Source: Schoenoplectus triqueter (taxonomy: Eukaryota > Streptophyta > Magnoliopsida > Poales > Cyperaceae). From it: a stretch of DNA of 33,536 bases. The notes beneath the pieces are model-generated. The model did not search any database. It was not told where the DNA came from and saw only the letters and a list, made by a program, of their open reading frames with translations. Every line of letters begins with the position of its first letter. Positions within the stretch are counted from its first letter, which is position 1. Where the stretch lies: the NCBI GenBank assembly GCA_964058805.1, contig CAXKVV010000509.1:1-33536 (forward strand). Direction: 5' to 3'. Position numbers and translations under genes: made by a program. Shown in pieces: positions 22,367 through 32,449 of the stretch.

Positions 22367-23160
22367 GTGAGTCTCTTCTTTTTTCGAGGGTTTTTCTGGT
22401 TCAAAACGCTTAGAATCGGTCCGATTGGAGAATCGTCCATAAATTGAATCGGATCGTGGGGCATAGATAGATAGATTTTCGAAAGCATGGTAGAATGTTA
22501 TAATGGACTGACTATTACTTACTAATGTTTCGGTAGAAGATCGATTTCTTTTTTCTTTTTAATTTTAAGTTACTTCACGAAGAAACGATAAGGTTTAAGG
22601 TAAGCCCTTGAATAAAGTTATCTGAAGGTATCATAAAAGTCAGTAGAGTAAATTCAATTTTAGTACCTGTGTTCGCCACCAATATACGAGATACATGGAA
22701 GTATGGGACTCGTTAAAACTTAGGTTCTAGTTAGGGTTTTACCCATTTTTCAACTTCGTAACAATTTTCTACGAGGGATTTTACAGAGTATGATGCTCTT
22801 CTTATACACCTTTGATGTTTATCAAAGGATGGCAAATGTAAGTTCACAAGAATAATGTACATGATTTTGGTGTTTTTTGGACCTCAGGTTATCTTTACAT
22901 GTATTTTTTTTTATTTTCTGTTATCATCATTATTTGGACGAAGGCGTAAAAGCCAATTCCTTGAGATAGGAAATGGGAACGGTAAAAAAAAATTCAGCCC
23001 CGAACGTGGTCTAAATGGGATTAAAGTATGTTGCTTGTAACATATTAATAGTGGACAGGTCAGTTTTCTTTTTTTTTTCTGTGCCTTTTAGCAAATACTG
23101 ATGATTTGTTTGGGCAAAGGTCTCAACTTTTCTTTGTTCCTTTTTTTTTCCTCTTGACAG
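22367..23160 (+). other. 5' UTR intron of the 202-residue gene
   Basis: Donor CTCG|GTGAGT at 22367 follows a GC-richer, CT-rich leader (about 22200-22366). The acceptor is a long T-tract plus CTCTTGACAG ending at 23160, 39 bases before the start codon. This is the common plant leader-intron layout. Inference from sequence signals only. Confidence 0.7.
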
Positions 23161-23199
23161 AAAATTTTGCTGCATACATTGAGTTTCTCCTAAAGAGGA

Positions 23200-23808
23200 A
23201 TGGAGTCAAAAGCTTGTAAAACTTTAATTGACAATGGACTTGACAACATAAGCCAAGATTCAGATGTCATAGACAAGGACCTCCATACTGACAGCCTACT
23301 GGTACAAATCCCGTCTTCTGAAAATAGCACTCTGACACAAACCCTAGACTTTGAAGAAGGGGTGTTGGATTCGGGCTGTCGGACCCCACCTGAATGCATA
23401 TTCGATCCATTTGCACCTGGCCCAGAAGAATTGTGCCTTGCCCCAAAAAGGAAAAAGGGTACCAGTAACCCTCTGCGCAGACAGCTCACTGTCGGCTTCG
23501 ACCTCTCATTTCCTATGATCGATTTGGAGAGTGAATTTGAGGAATTAGAGAAGGAAGATATTCAAAATATATGCAAATCGTTTCTTGACCTAATTATTTC
23601 TGATGTCTTGGAGATCTGTGAAGAGAAACAGTTGTTAGAAAAAGAAGAAGAAGAAGAAGAATGCTTTAAGACACCAACAAAGATGCCTCTCCTTACTGGG
23701 TTTGCAGATACATGCCCGGGAGCTCCTATCAGACCTTCTCTGAAGGTGCAGAGCATTTTGAAGCCAGAAATGTGTAGGAAGCTGAACTTTGATTCAGATC
23801 TTGATTAG
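23200..23808 (+). CDS. Acidic 202-residue nuclear-type protein with RxLxF tail; CDK-inhibitor-like?
   Basis: One uninterrupted exon; the ATG at 23200 is the first after the leader intron. I do not recognise the family with certainty. Visible features: Asp-Ser-Gly-Cys-Arg-Thr-Pro-Pro (57-64) leading into Asp-Pro-Phe-Ala-Pro-Gly-Pro-Glu-Glu (69-77), a basic patch Lys-Arg-Lys-Lys (83-86) that could be a nuclear signal, a Glu run (149-154), Cys-Phe-Lys-Thr-Pro-Thr (155-160), Cys-Pro-Gly-Ala-Pro (172-176), and Arg-Lys-Leu-Asn-Phe (193-197), which fits the RxLxF cyclin-docking motif. Thr-Pro plus Cys-Pro-x-Ala-Pro recalls SIAMESE-RELATED CDK inhibitors, but those are usually shorter. A role in cell-cycle control is inference; that it is a real gene is well supported by intron, composition and motifs. 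Confidence 0.75.
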   Translation: MESKACKTLIDNGLDNISQDSDVIDKDLHTDSLLVQIPSSENSTLTQTLDFEEGVLDSGCRTPPECIFDPFAPGPEELCLAPKRKKGTSNPLRRQLTVGFDLSFPMIDLESEFEELEKEDIQNICKSFLDLIISDVLEICEEKQLLEKEEEEEECFKTPTKMPLLTGFADTCPGAPIRPSLKVQSILKPEMCRKLNFDSDLD

Positions 23809-23983
23809 GGATCATTATTCATTAGAGATACATTCATGAGAGAGATGATAGATGTGTTACTAACGTTTTGTCATATGTAAAGATGTGGTTAGTCAGGGTG
23901 GAGTACTAATTGACTAATGTGGGGTTTTAGTGTACTACTAATGTGCAACAGTATGTAGTCTTATTCAGTTGCATCTTTAGATT

Positions 23984-23989
23984 AATAAT
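23984..23989 (+). terminator. Possible poly(A) signal
   Basis: AATAAT about 175 bases after the stop, in T-rich sequence with a TTGTAATTTATC run after it. Plant signals are loose, so this is tentative. Confidence 0.35.
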
Positions 23990-24009
23990 ATTAAAGCTGT
24001 TGTAATTTA

Positions 24010-26221
24010 TCAAAACATTTTTCACTGCTCAAGTCTGCATGTACTGCTGGAGTTGTTGCTCTTTCTCTGGATGCAATTTAGCTTTTCTGAGTCATGCTTA
24101 AATACAAATGTTACAAATGTTTTCTTATGATGATTTGTCTTAGATAGATACTGTTCTTATACGAGGAAATTATTTTAATCGTGCTGAGGCAACATCTTAG
24201 ATACTTGGGTCAGGCTTCTCTTTATGTGTCTGGGCCTGAAGCCTCCTAATAAAAAGCACGATGTGATAGGCTGATAGCATACCGGGAAAGAAAGGGGTAA
24301 ATTGGGTCCGACTTCGATATTCTGCTGATGATATTAATTACAAATAGAAAAAAATATGATAAATTGACAAATGCTAATCTTTGGATGGCAACTTCTTGTA
24401 CTAAATACGAGGCATTTCAAAGGAGAAAAAATTCAAATTATCAACTTCTACAATCAAGCGTTCGAAAACATTTAATGTCGGCAGAGAGAATTAATAGTCT
24501 TAATTGCGAATTTGCAATAATGCAACCGTTTCAAGTTTTAGTGAGAAAAATATAATAGTTTAACATTTCATTGCAACAATGCATCTGATTCAAAGTTTTT
24601 TTTAATGGAGGTAGGGATCACCCTTTTTTTGTTGCTCTTTCTGTCAATAGGGATTTAAACTCATGATCTCCTAAAGATCATTTTGGTTAGCTATCAATTA
24701 ATCTACTACCTTTGACATGATGTTAATTATGGTATTATTATTAAGATTTATTTTTCTAAATAAGTTTTGAGGTAATAGTACGTACACTAATAATATAACC
24801 AAAACCAACTTGGGCTCTCCATATTGTCTAAGAAATTGTCACATTAATTCAGACAGACCCTTACAGGTAACAACAAATTTACAAAGTTAGACCAAACAAT
24901 AAACAGATCAAACAACTAACATACGTCTGATACTCGCCAAAAATATATCATGATTGAGCTTTAAAAGTAGTTCCATTTTTTTTTAAAAAAAAAAGTGGAA
25001 AGGTGTAGATGTCACATTATTATTACAAAATATCCCTTGTCAATCACAATAATTTAACCATCACATTCAAATATGAACACACATCAACTTTAAATTGAGG
25101 AAATAAATTTCTTTCAGGATTGGTGCAGAGCCAAAGATAAGTTTGAGATGCCAGTCCTGAACCAGCAAAACAAACAAATCACAAGCCATAGACTGTACAT
25201 AATCACAATACAAATGAATCTTCAATCATAATTAAATAAAAAAATAGCATAACATATTTGACCAGGACGACTATAACTGTTCCGTACTTCCCCGTCGCAA
25301 CTAGCTACTTACATCCAACTTAGAATATATAGGTTGTATGTAGAACCATATAGTTACCAAGCTTTGCTCAATGCACTCTCCTTTCCCCTCTTATGTCATA
25401 TGCAAACAATAGCGTGATATCAAACCACCAACACCGGTACAAATTCTTTAAATGAAAAAGGGAAGGTAAAGCGAGGAAGAAGATGATGCAACACAAGAAG
25501 ATTGAACTAAAGGTGTGTACCGACATTTTTTTTTCAATTCAGCTCTGTCATGTGCTGGCTCTTGAATAGTGGCATATATTTTTTTTTCAAGGCAGATCAG
25601 CTAGGCCAGTAAAATCTTTCTCAGAAGAAGAGGTGGGCTACCCACACAAGAACCTAATACTGATGAATTGTGGTGACTGGTTGTTTATTGAAATAAAAGA
25701 ACAATCCAATTAAAATTGAAGTGCAGCGCTCAGTAAAGTCTAGCATTTGATCATTTCAGCCTTTTTGAAAATATAAACACACCTTACAAAGCTTCAATAA
25801 GAAATTGTTCAGTTTCAATCAGCAAAAAGAGCAAACTGCTTTACAATCGGATTCAATAGTTCAGAGGAAACAGTAAAGATATTAGATATAAATTTGAAAA
25901 AAAGTTAGAACATGCTAAATCTTGGTTCTTTATTTTAGTCATTGACAAAACAGTGAATTCAAACGAGCTGAATTATAGAAATTTTCATTGGATTTCCTAG
26001 GAACTAGCAAAGTGTTCAAAAATATACTATGTCAATGATTTAGTAATCATCTCATCAATATGAAATCCATAGCTTGGCACATCACCTGCAGATTACAGAT
26101 TCACTGATCAGAAAATTTGATTTTAATTTTTACTCACTTGCAAGCCACCTGCAGAGCAGAGGACTACCAAACACTCAGCAAATGCAAAGACTGAACCATC
26201 TGCACCATTCATCGTTTATCA
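24010..26221. other. Intergenic; possible long 3' region of a minus-strand gene
   Basis: No coding exon is supported. 24600-24720 contains GGGATTTAAACTCATGATCTCCT, a degenerate box-B-like word on the minus strand, perhaps a SINE relic. 25250-26200 on the minus strand looks like 3' UTR sequence (T-rich with short GC patches) and may belong to the exons at 26222-26430. Confidence 0.3.
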
Positions 26222-26430
26222 TCATGATCCCCATATGTCGTCAACTGTATCATCACAAAAAGAAATTGCAATGATTATCAACCAAAAGAACAACATAAAT
26301 CCACAGAAGAATGAGGAATCAGAAATGAGCTGACCACATTATACCATCTTCATTCCAGGAACCCGCAAATCCAAACGGGTCATCAGACCCACCAAAAAGA
26401 GAATAAGGAAACAGAATAGTCTTTCGTTGA
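26222..26430 (-). CDS. Possible last two exons of an unknown gene, minus strand
   Basis: Minus-strand exon 26430-26345 reads Gln-Arg-Lys-Thr-Ile-Leu-Phe-Pro-Tyr-Ser-Leu-Phe-Gly-Gly-Ser-Asp-Asp-Pro-Phe-Gly and on to Asn-Glu-Asp, then donor G|GTATAATG. A 100-base intron ends TGATACAG at 26245. The last exon, 26244-26222, gives Val-Asp-Asp-Ile-Trp-Gly-Ser and TGA. The splice keeps the frame and gives a sensible acidic C-terminus. No upstream exon was found before the retrotransposon at 26857, so the gene may be cut or may be a fragment. Function unknown; the prediction rests on composition and splice signals only. Confidence 0.35.
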
Positions 26431-26613
26431 CTAATATCATGCATGATACAAATGAATTATAATTGAAGAACATAACAGCCAAACACAACTAGAGAATGAA
26501 GGTATTATCAGGAAAGAACACTTAATATCATCGAATTCATAGATCTACATGAATTTCATGTTTTTATCATTTATTCCCTTAATCTTTCTTACTAATGATA
26601 TGCACTTTTACAG

Positions 26614-26826
26614 ATAACAATGCCTTTCCTGGTTTTTCATGGACGTGATGACATTGTACCAAATCCTTCAGTAAGCAAATTGCTGTACCGGTCGGCTTCA
26701 AGCAATGATAAAACTCTCAAAATATACCCTGGAATGTAGCATGTACTCTTTGGTGAAGCATCTGAGGATGTAGACCAGATTTTCTCAGACACTATATCTT
26801 GGATGGATGAAAGGGCAGCTAATTAA
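26614..26826 (+). pseudogene. Last exon of a monoacylglycerol-lipase-like hydrolase, with nonsense codon
   Basis: After a TTTTACAG acceptor (26613), 71 codons match the C-terminal exon of plant MAGL/caffeoylshikimate-esterase-type alpha/beta hydrolases: Met-Pro-Phe-Leu-Val-Phe-His-Gly-Arg-Asp-Asp carries the catalytic Asp, and His after Pro-Gly-Met-stop is the catalytic His. The codon between Met and His, usually an aromatic residue, is TAG (26737-26739). The frame then continues normally to TAA at 26824-26826. No exon with the GxSxG nucleophile elbow was found upstream on this strand, so this is an isolated exon. The retrotransposon begins 31 bases after its stop. Confidence 0.78.
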
Positions 26827-26921
26827 TGAAGACTGATGTGCATACTCGTTTAAATATGTTGGATTTAATTATCAGTACGTTCATTATGGGAAATCCGAAT
26901 TCAAACCCAACCCGTTATAAG

Positions 26922-26990
26922 ATTGAACAGATGCACTGGAAAGGTGCATTGAACAGATGCACTGGAGAGGTGCATTGAACAAGTGTATTG
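26922..26990 (+). promoter_or_regulatory. 26-bp U3 tandem repeats upstream of the LTR TATA box
   Basis: ATTGAACAGATGCACTGG plus AAAGGTGC (26922-26947) is repeated at 26948-26973 with one change, and a third, partial copy follows (ATTGAACAAGTGTATTG). The copies end about 20 bases before the TATA box. Repeats at this place in Tnt1 and Tto1 act as transcription enhancers; that role here is inference. Confidence 0.7.
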
Positions 26991-27006
26991 AGCAGATGCG
27001 TTGGCT

Positions 27007-27014
27007 TATAAATA
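27007..27014 (+). promoter_or_regulatory. TATA box of the copia LTR
   Basis: TATAAATA, preceded by GGCT. The same GGCTTATAAATAT is kept in the minus-strand copy at 2541-2529, which supports function in the family. Confidence 0.75.
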
Positions 27015-27258
27015 TACACTAGTATACTCTCTCTTATAGATCATTAGAAAAACGAATCTATCACTATTATCAAAGAGAGAGAGAAAGAGAAAAGATACTC
27101 TGTTAAGACTTGAAGAATTTAGGTTGTGAAAAACGCAAGGCTTCCGGCTTCGGCTCGTGATTTCTTGTAGAACCAGTGATAGTGCTGTATTGGTCAGAAC
27201 CGCTTCCGCACGAAGATTAACGGAGCAACTTGTAAGTTTTATCCGTTAAATATTACAT

Positions 27259-27270
27259 TGGTATCAGAGC
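27259..27270 (+). other. Primer-binding site (initiator tRNA-Met)
   Basis: TGGTATCAGAGC, the exact complement of the plant initiator tRNA-Met 3' end, one base after the LTR. It primes minus-strand DNA synthesis. Confidence 0.92.
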
Positions 27271-27742
27271 TTTTATAGCATATATTCTGGTTTATTAAAT
27301 CACTATTTTTAGTGAGTTTTATGTAAATGTAAAATTAGTTTTACATAAGATAATTTTTGATAAAAATAATTATTTTATTTTTTTAATTCCAGAATTAAAT
27401 AAATATAAATTTCAGATTTAAATCGCAAATTTTTTATAAATCTGAAAATTTTTCAGTGAAATCTTAGTTATTTTAAGATATTTATAAAATTCACTGTTTT
27501 TGGAGATTTTATAAGTGCATTTCTTGGAGATCCATAGCAAAATAGTGAAAAGAAATCAACATACACTTTTATTTCGGATCTTGTACAACTGGGTTGGACA
27601 AATTTATAATCCAAATAAATCACAGTCATACAAAGAAAAAACTTTTGCTCCAAATTTCTTGACTTATGCGAAATTTTCTATTTTTGGGCTGAGGGGTTCT
27701 TGATTGGGAAGGATATTTTTCTATACTTCCGAATTGTACCAA

Positions 27743-27938
27743 ATCCCAAGTCCCTTTTCTTATTTTTTCGCTGGAGAGAGAGGAAGAGGGGACCATTTGG
27801 TTGTATTCATTTAATTATTTTTTAAATGAACTTGGTCTATATCCCAAGTCCCTTTTCTTATTTTTTCGCTGGAGAGAGAGGAAGAGGGGACCATTTGGTT
27901 GTATTCATTTAATTATTTTTTAAATGAACTTGGACTAT
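27743..27938 (+). repeat. 98-bp tandem duplication in the copia leader
   Basis: 27743-27840 and 27841-27938 differ at a single base (TTGGTCTAT versus TTGGACTAT). Copy 2 of the element has only one equivalent, so the duplication is specific to this copy or its recent lineage. Confidence 0.92.
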
Positions 27939-27980
27939 ATAAATCCAGTGAACCGCGCAAAATAAAAAAAACATTGCTTT

Positions 27981-28050
27981 CACTGGGGCTTAAACCCATG
28001 ACCTATAAAGTAATAATGATCTTACCACTACACCATACTACAACTTGTGT
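27981..28050 (-). repeat. Antisense tRNA-like block in the copia leader
   Basis: On the minus strand TGGTGTAGTGG (28035-28025) fits the pol III box A, and GGGTTTAAGCCCC (27997-27985) fits box B with one change from GGTTCRA. Box spacing is tRNA-sized, and the order and flanking words recall tRNA-Gly or tRNA-Asp. The cloverleaf is too degraded for a working tRNA. It lies opposite to the element's transcription and is shared with copy 2 (1628-1710), so it predates both insertions. Confidence 0.6.
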
Positions 28051-28421
28051 TAGAATAGTGATTCATTTATATATATACATCTGTTAAATTCGGATTTTTT
28101 TTTTCTGAATAATTATTTTAAGTTCGAATTTTTTTTATTGTTCAATTTTTTTTATTATTTATATATTTATTGTTTATCAATTTTTTTGTGGGAGTTTTGT
28201 ACTTTAAAATAATTAATATTAATAAAATTTCTAGAATTAAAAGATGATTGTGAAATTTGATGATCTTTCGATTTTAATCTATAAATATTATTATTATTAA
28301 ATTATTTTGAGTTTGTTACAAAACTATATGTGTTATGCTAAGTATTAAATAATTTATTTTAAATCATCAGAATTGTGTGATGTCCTGACTTAGTTTAATT
28401 TTTTTTTAATTTCTTAGCAAA

Positions 28422-31400
28422 ATGGCATCTGCATCTAGAAATATTGTGGCAGAACTTAATAAGGGTGAAAAACTGAATGGCGAAAATTATGAAATTTGGG
28501 CCATGAAAATTCAGTATGTCCTGGAAGAACAAGAGGTTCTTACGGTCCTGGATCATATTCTAACTGAACCAGAGAAAGGTACAACTCCCAAGCATATTAG
28601 TGACAGTGCTGCATTTGAATCATGGAAAAAGAAGAACTCTATTGCTCGCATTACGTTGTTGAGCAGTATGGAAAATGATGTGATGCGTGAGTTCAGGCAA
28701 TATGAAGTTGCCAAAGAGATGTGGCTTGCTTTGAAGCAGAAGTTTGGTGGAACTTCTGTTACCAAACTGAGACAACTCACCATCAAATTTGACACTTACA
28801 AGAAGCGTCCTAATCACAGCATGCGTCAACATCTTAGGGAGATGTCGAATATGATTAGTGAGTTGAAGGATGCTGGCCATATTTTAACTGATGAACAGCA
28901 AGTTCAAGCAGTGATTCGTTCACTTCCTTATACATGGGAACACATGAAAGTGAATTTAACTCATAATGAGGGTATTAAAACTCTCAACGATGTTGTCAGG
29001 CATTTAGAATTTGAGGAAGATCGTATTGAGGCATCAAAACCTCAGGAAACTGAAACTACTGTGCATTTGGCCAGTTCAAGTTCTCATGGAGGACAAGGTC
29101 AGAAACGTAAGTCAAATTATGGCAAGGAAAAGGGAAAGCGAGAGAAAAAGTATAAGGAGCAGTATCATGGCAAGGGAAAGGCTTCTCAGAACATTTCTAA
29201 GAAGCATAACAAGGCCAAAATCAAATATTTCAATTGTGGCAAGAAATGTCACTATGCTCGTGAATGCAATGAGCCTCGCAAGATACAGATAATAGAAAAT
29301 ATTTCATATTTTTTATATGTTTTCAGTTCTGTTTTTATGGCTGATTCTTATCCTTTGTGGACTGTAGACTCAGGGGCAACAGACCATGTAGCCAAAGATC
29401 GTGACTTGTTTGTGGATTTTCGTCGAATTCCTCAAGGATCAAAATGGCTTTATGTAGGAAATAATTCTCGTGTACCGGTCAAGGGTATAGGCACATGCAA
29501 GTTGGATATGCGTGATGGTCGAACCCTTCTCTTTGCACCTGAAATTCGACGAAATCTTGTATCTGTTGTTGTTCTTCTTAGATTTGGATTTAGTTTGAAC
29601 ATATGCAGTACTAGTATTAAGTTGTATCTGGATGATGTATGTTATGGTTATGGATATGTATCGAATGATTTTATTATTTTAGATGTTGTTAATATAATGA
29701 CTTCTTATAATACTCATTTTTCTTTAATTACATATGCTAATGATAATACTGATGTGAATGTATGGCATATGAGATTAGATCATATTGGACAACAAAGGAT
29801 GGATATATTAGCCAAAGAAGGCTTACTAGGCCATCTTGAACGGGTTAGTCTACCAACATGTGAAAATTATTTAAAAGAAAAAATGGCAAGAAAACCATTC
29901 AGAACAGGAACTAGATCTAAATTTCCATTGCAATTAATTCATTCAGACATTTATGGACCAATGAATGTGAGGGCACGATATGGAGGTAGATATTTTATCA
30001 CCTTCATTGATGATTATACACGATACGGTTATGTCTATTTGATATCTCATAAATCTGAAGCTCTTGCATGCTTTAAGAAATTTATTATTTTTGTTGAAAA
30101 TCAATTAGATAGAAAGGTTAAGGCCTTAAAAACGGATCGTGGTCGCGAATATTTATCTGATGAATTCAAATAAATGTGCGAAGAAAAATGAATACTTAGG
30201 CAATTGACCATACCATATACTCCACAACAAAATGGAGTAGCTGAAAGGAGAAATCGAACTCTTTTACAAATGGTTAGATCAATGATGGTTTAAGCAAATC
30301 TGCCAATCACTTTTTGGGGTGATGCATTGTTGACTGCTGTTTATATTCTAAACCGTGTACCCTCTAAATCTGTTTCTTCTACTCCTTACGAACTTTGGAA
30401 TAATAGAAAACCAAACCAGATCTTAGTAATCTGAGACCTTGGGGATGTGTTGCTTTTGTTCATGATATGTCTCATCAGCATGGTAAATTAGGTCCACGAG
30501 GTAAAAAGAGTATATTTATACGATACTCTGAACATTCCAAAAGTTATGTGTTCATTGGTGAACAATCAAGTGGGAGTGTAACAGAATTTGAGTCACGAGA
30601 TGTCATTTTTTTAGAAAATGAATTTCCAAGAAAGGGTGAGATAGTTCAGGATTTTTCTCTATATGAGGTAGATGAACAAAATGATTTGATTGTTGCAAAT
30701 CGTTTAGTGCATATTCCTGAACCTCCAACAGTATCTCATCCAAGTGGGAGAAAATTAGCAGATGATGCTGAGCCAAGCTCAGCACAATCACAAATTAGGC
30801 AGAGCAACCGTGCTAGAGTTCCTAAACGTCATTTTCCAATTGAGAATGAATCTTATATGATTGTCATGCAAGATGAAGAAGAGCCAACAAATATTCGAGA
30901 GGCTCTCACTTGTCCCGCTAAAGAGAAATGGATGAAAGCAATGGAAGAAGAAATGTAGTCAATGAGATCAAATAATATTTGGGAATTAGTTGATCTCCCA
31001 GAAGGACGTAAGACAATCGGGAACAAATGGGTTCTCAAGATTAAACGTCTAGCTGACGGCTCAATTGACAGGTATAAGGTACGCCTTGTTGCTAAGGGGT
31101 ATACACAACAAGAAGGGATAGACTATGAAGAAACTTTCTCTCCTGTTGTGAGATTTACTTCTATACGATTGATACTAGCTATTGCTGTCGGTTTAGATTT
31201 GGAGTTGCATCAAATGGATGTCAAAACCGCATTTCTAAATGGCAATCTAGAAGAAGAGATATATATGGAACAACCTGCAAGCTTTGTTGTTGAAGGTCAA
31301 GAGCACAAAGTGTGCAAATTATTGAGATCTATTTATGGTCTCAAACAATCTTCCAGACAATGGTACATTCAATTTCATCAAGCTATCATATCATTCGATT

Positions 31401-32449
31401 TTAAAATGATTGATGAAGATCACTGCGTGTATGTTAAGAGATCCAAAAATAAATTTGTGATACTATCACTTTATGTGGATGACATACTGTTGGCTAGTAA
31501 CAATAAGGAGTATGTGAAAACTATCAAAGAATGGTTATCCTCCAATTTTGATATGAAAGATATGGGTGAAGCAGCATATATTCTTGGAGTGAAGATTGAA
31601 AGAGATCGTTCCAAGAAGATGTTAGCTCTATCACAAAAGCATTACATCAGAAAAGTACTTGAAAAGTTTCATATGCAAGACTGTAAATCCATTGATACTC
31701 CTATAGCAAAAGGCGAAGGTCTTAGCTTAAGAATGTGTCCAAAGACTCCAGATGAAAAAGCACAAATGAAAAAAATTCCTTACTCAACTGCTGTAGGCAG
31801 TCTCATGTATGCTATGATGTGTACTAGACCGGATATCAGTTTCGCCGTTGGAATGGTGAGTAGATATCAAGCTAATCCAGGACAGTCCCATTGGAAAGCA
31901 GTGAAAAGAATACTTAGGTATCTGAAAGGTACTGCAGATTATTCATTATGTTTTCAAGAAGAAAATCTACAACTCATGGGTTATGCAGATGCTGACTGGG
32001 GAGGAGATTTAGATGAAAGAAAATCTACCTCTGGTTATGTTTTCTTACTTAATAATGGAGTCATCTCTTGGAGTAGTAAGAAATAGAGTTGTATATCCTT
32101 ATCCACAATGGAAGCTGAATTTGTGGCATTTTCAACAGCAGTACAAGAAGCAGTTTGGCTTAGAAGATTTTTAAATCACTTGGGTTTCTGTGAGAATGAA
32201 ACTGACCCAGTGTTAGTACATAGTGATAGTCAGACAGCAATCGCTTATACAAAAGATCCCAAGTATCATTCAAAAACCAAACACATTGATACTAATTAGT
32301 ATAACTTCGTTAGAGACATGGTGGCGAAAAAGCAAGTTTGCATGCAGTATATATCTACACACAAAATGGTGGCAGATCCTTTTACAAAGGCAATACCTAG
32401 AGATATGTTTGTTGGTCATGTCAAATCTCTAGGGTTACGTAGATTATGA
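28422..32449 (+). pseudogene. Broken copia gag-pol polyprotein
   Basis: 28422-30173 is open and encodes Gag (about residues 1-260), a zinc knuckle (269-282), aspartic protease (Asp-Ser-Gly-Ala at 316-319) and the integrase start (His449, His454, Cys480, Asp509, Asp572). Breaks follow: TAA 30171, TGA 30189, TAA 30291, a one-base loss near 30416-30419, TAG 30956, TAG 32084 and TAG 32297. The frame after 30419 runs through reverse transcriptase (30962-32086, with Tyr-Val-Asp-Asp encoded at 31472-31483) and RNase H to TGA at 32447-32449. The knuckle has lost its first Cys (Tyr at 269) and the integrase HHCC motif its last (Tyr at 483). The integrase catalytic Glu lies beyond the first two stops. 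The product cannot be made as one protein. Confidence 0.92.

Larger units (their letters stand above)
26857..27257 (+). repeat. 5' LTR of copia copy 1 (401 bp)
   Basis: Starts TGTTGGATTTAATT and ends ATATTACA, i.e. TG...CA, one base before the primer-binding site. It contains U3 tandem repeats (26922-26990), a TATA box (27007-27014) and a purine-rich GAGAGAGAGAAAGAGAAAAG stretch in the R/U5 part. Homologous over its length to 2293-2688 (minus). Confidence 0.9.

Noticed and set aside
27981..28050. Functional tRNA gene on the minus strand
   Set aside because: Boxes A and B are present but the stems do not pair well and box B is altered; treated as a tRNA-derived relic inside the retrotransposon leader.
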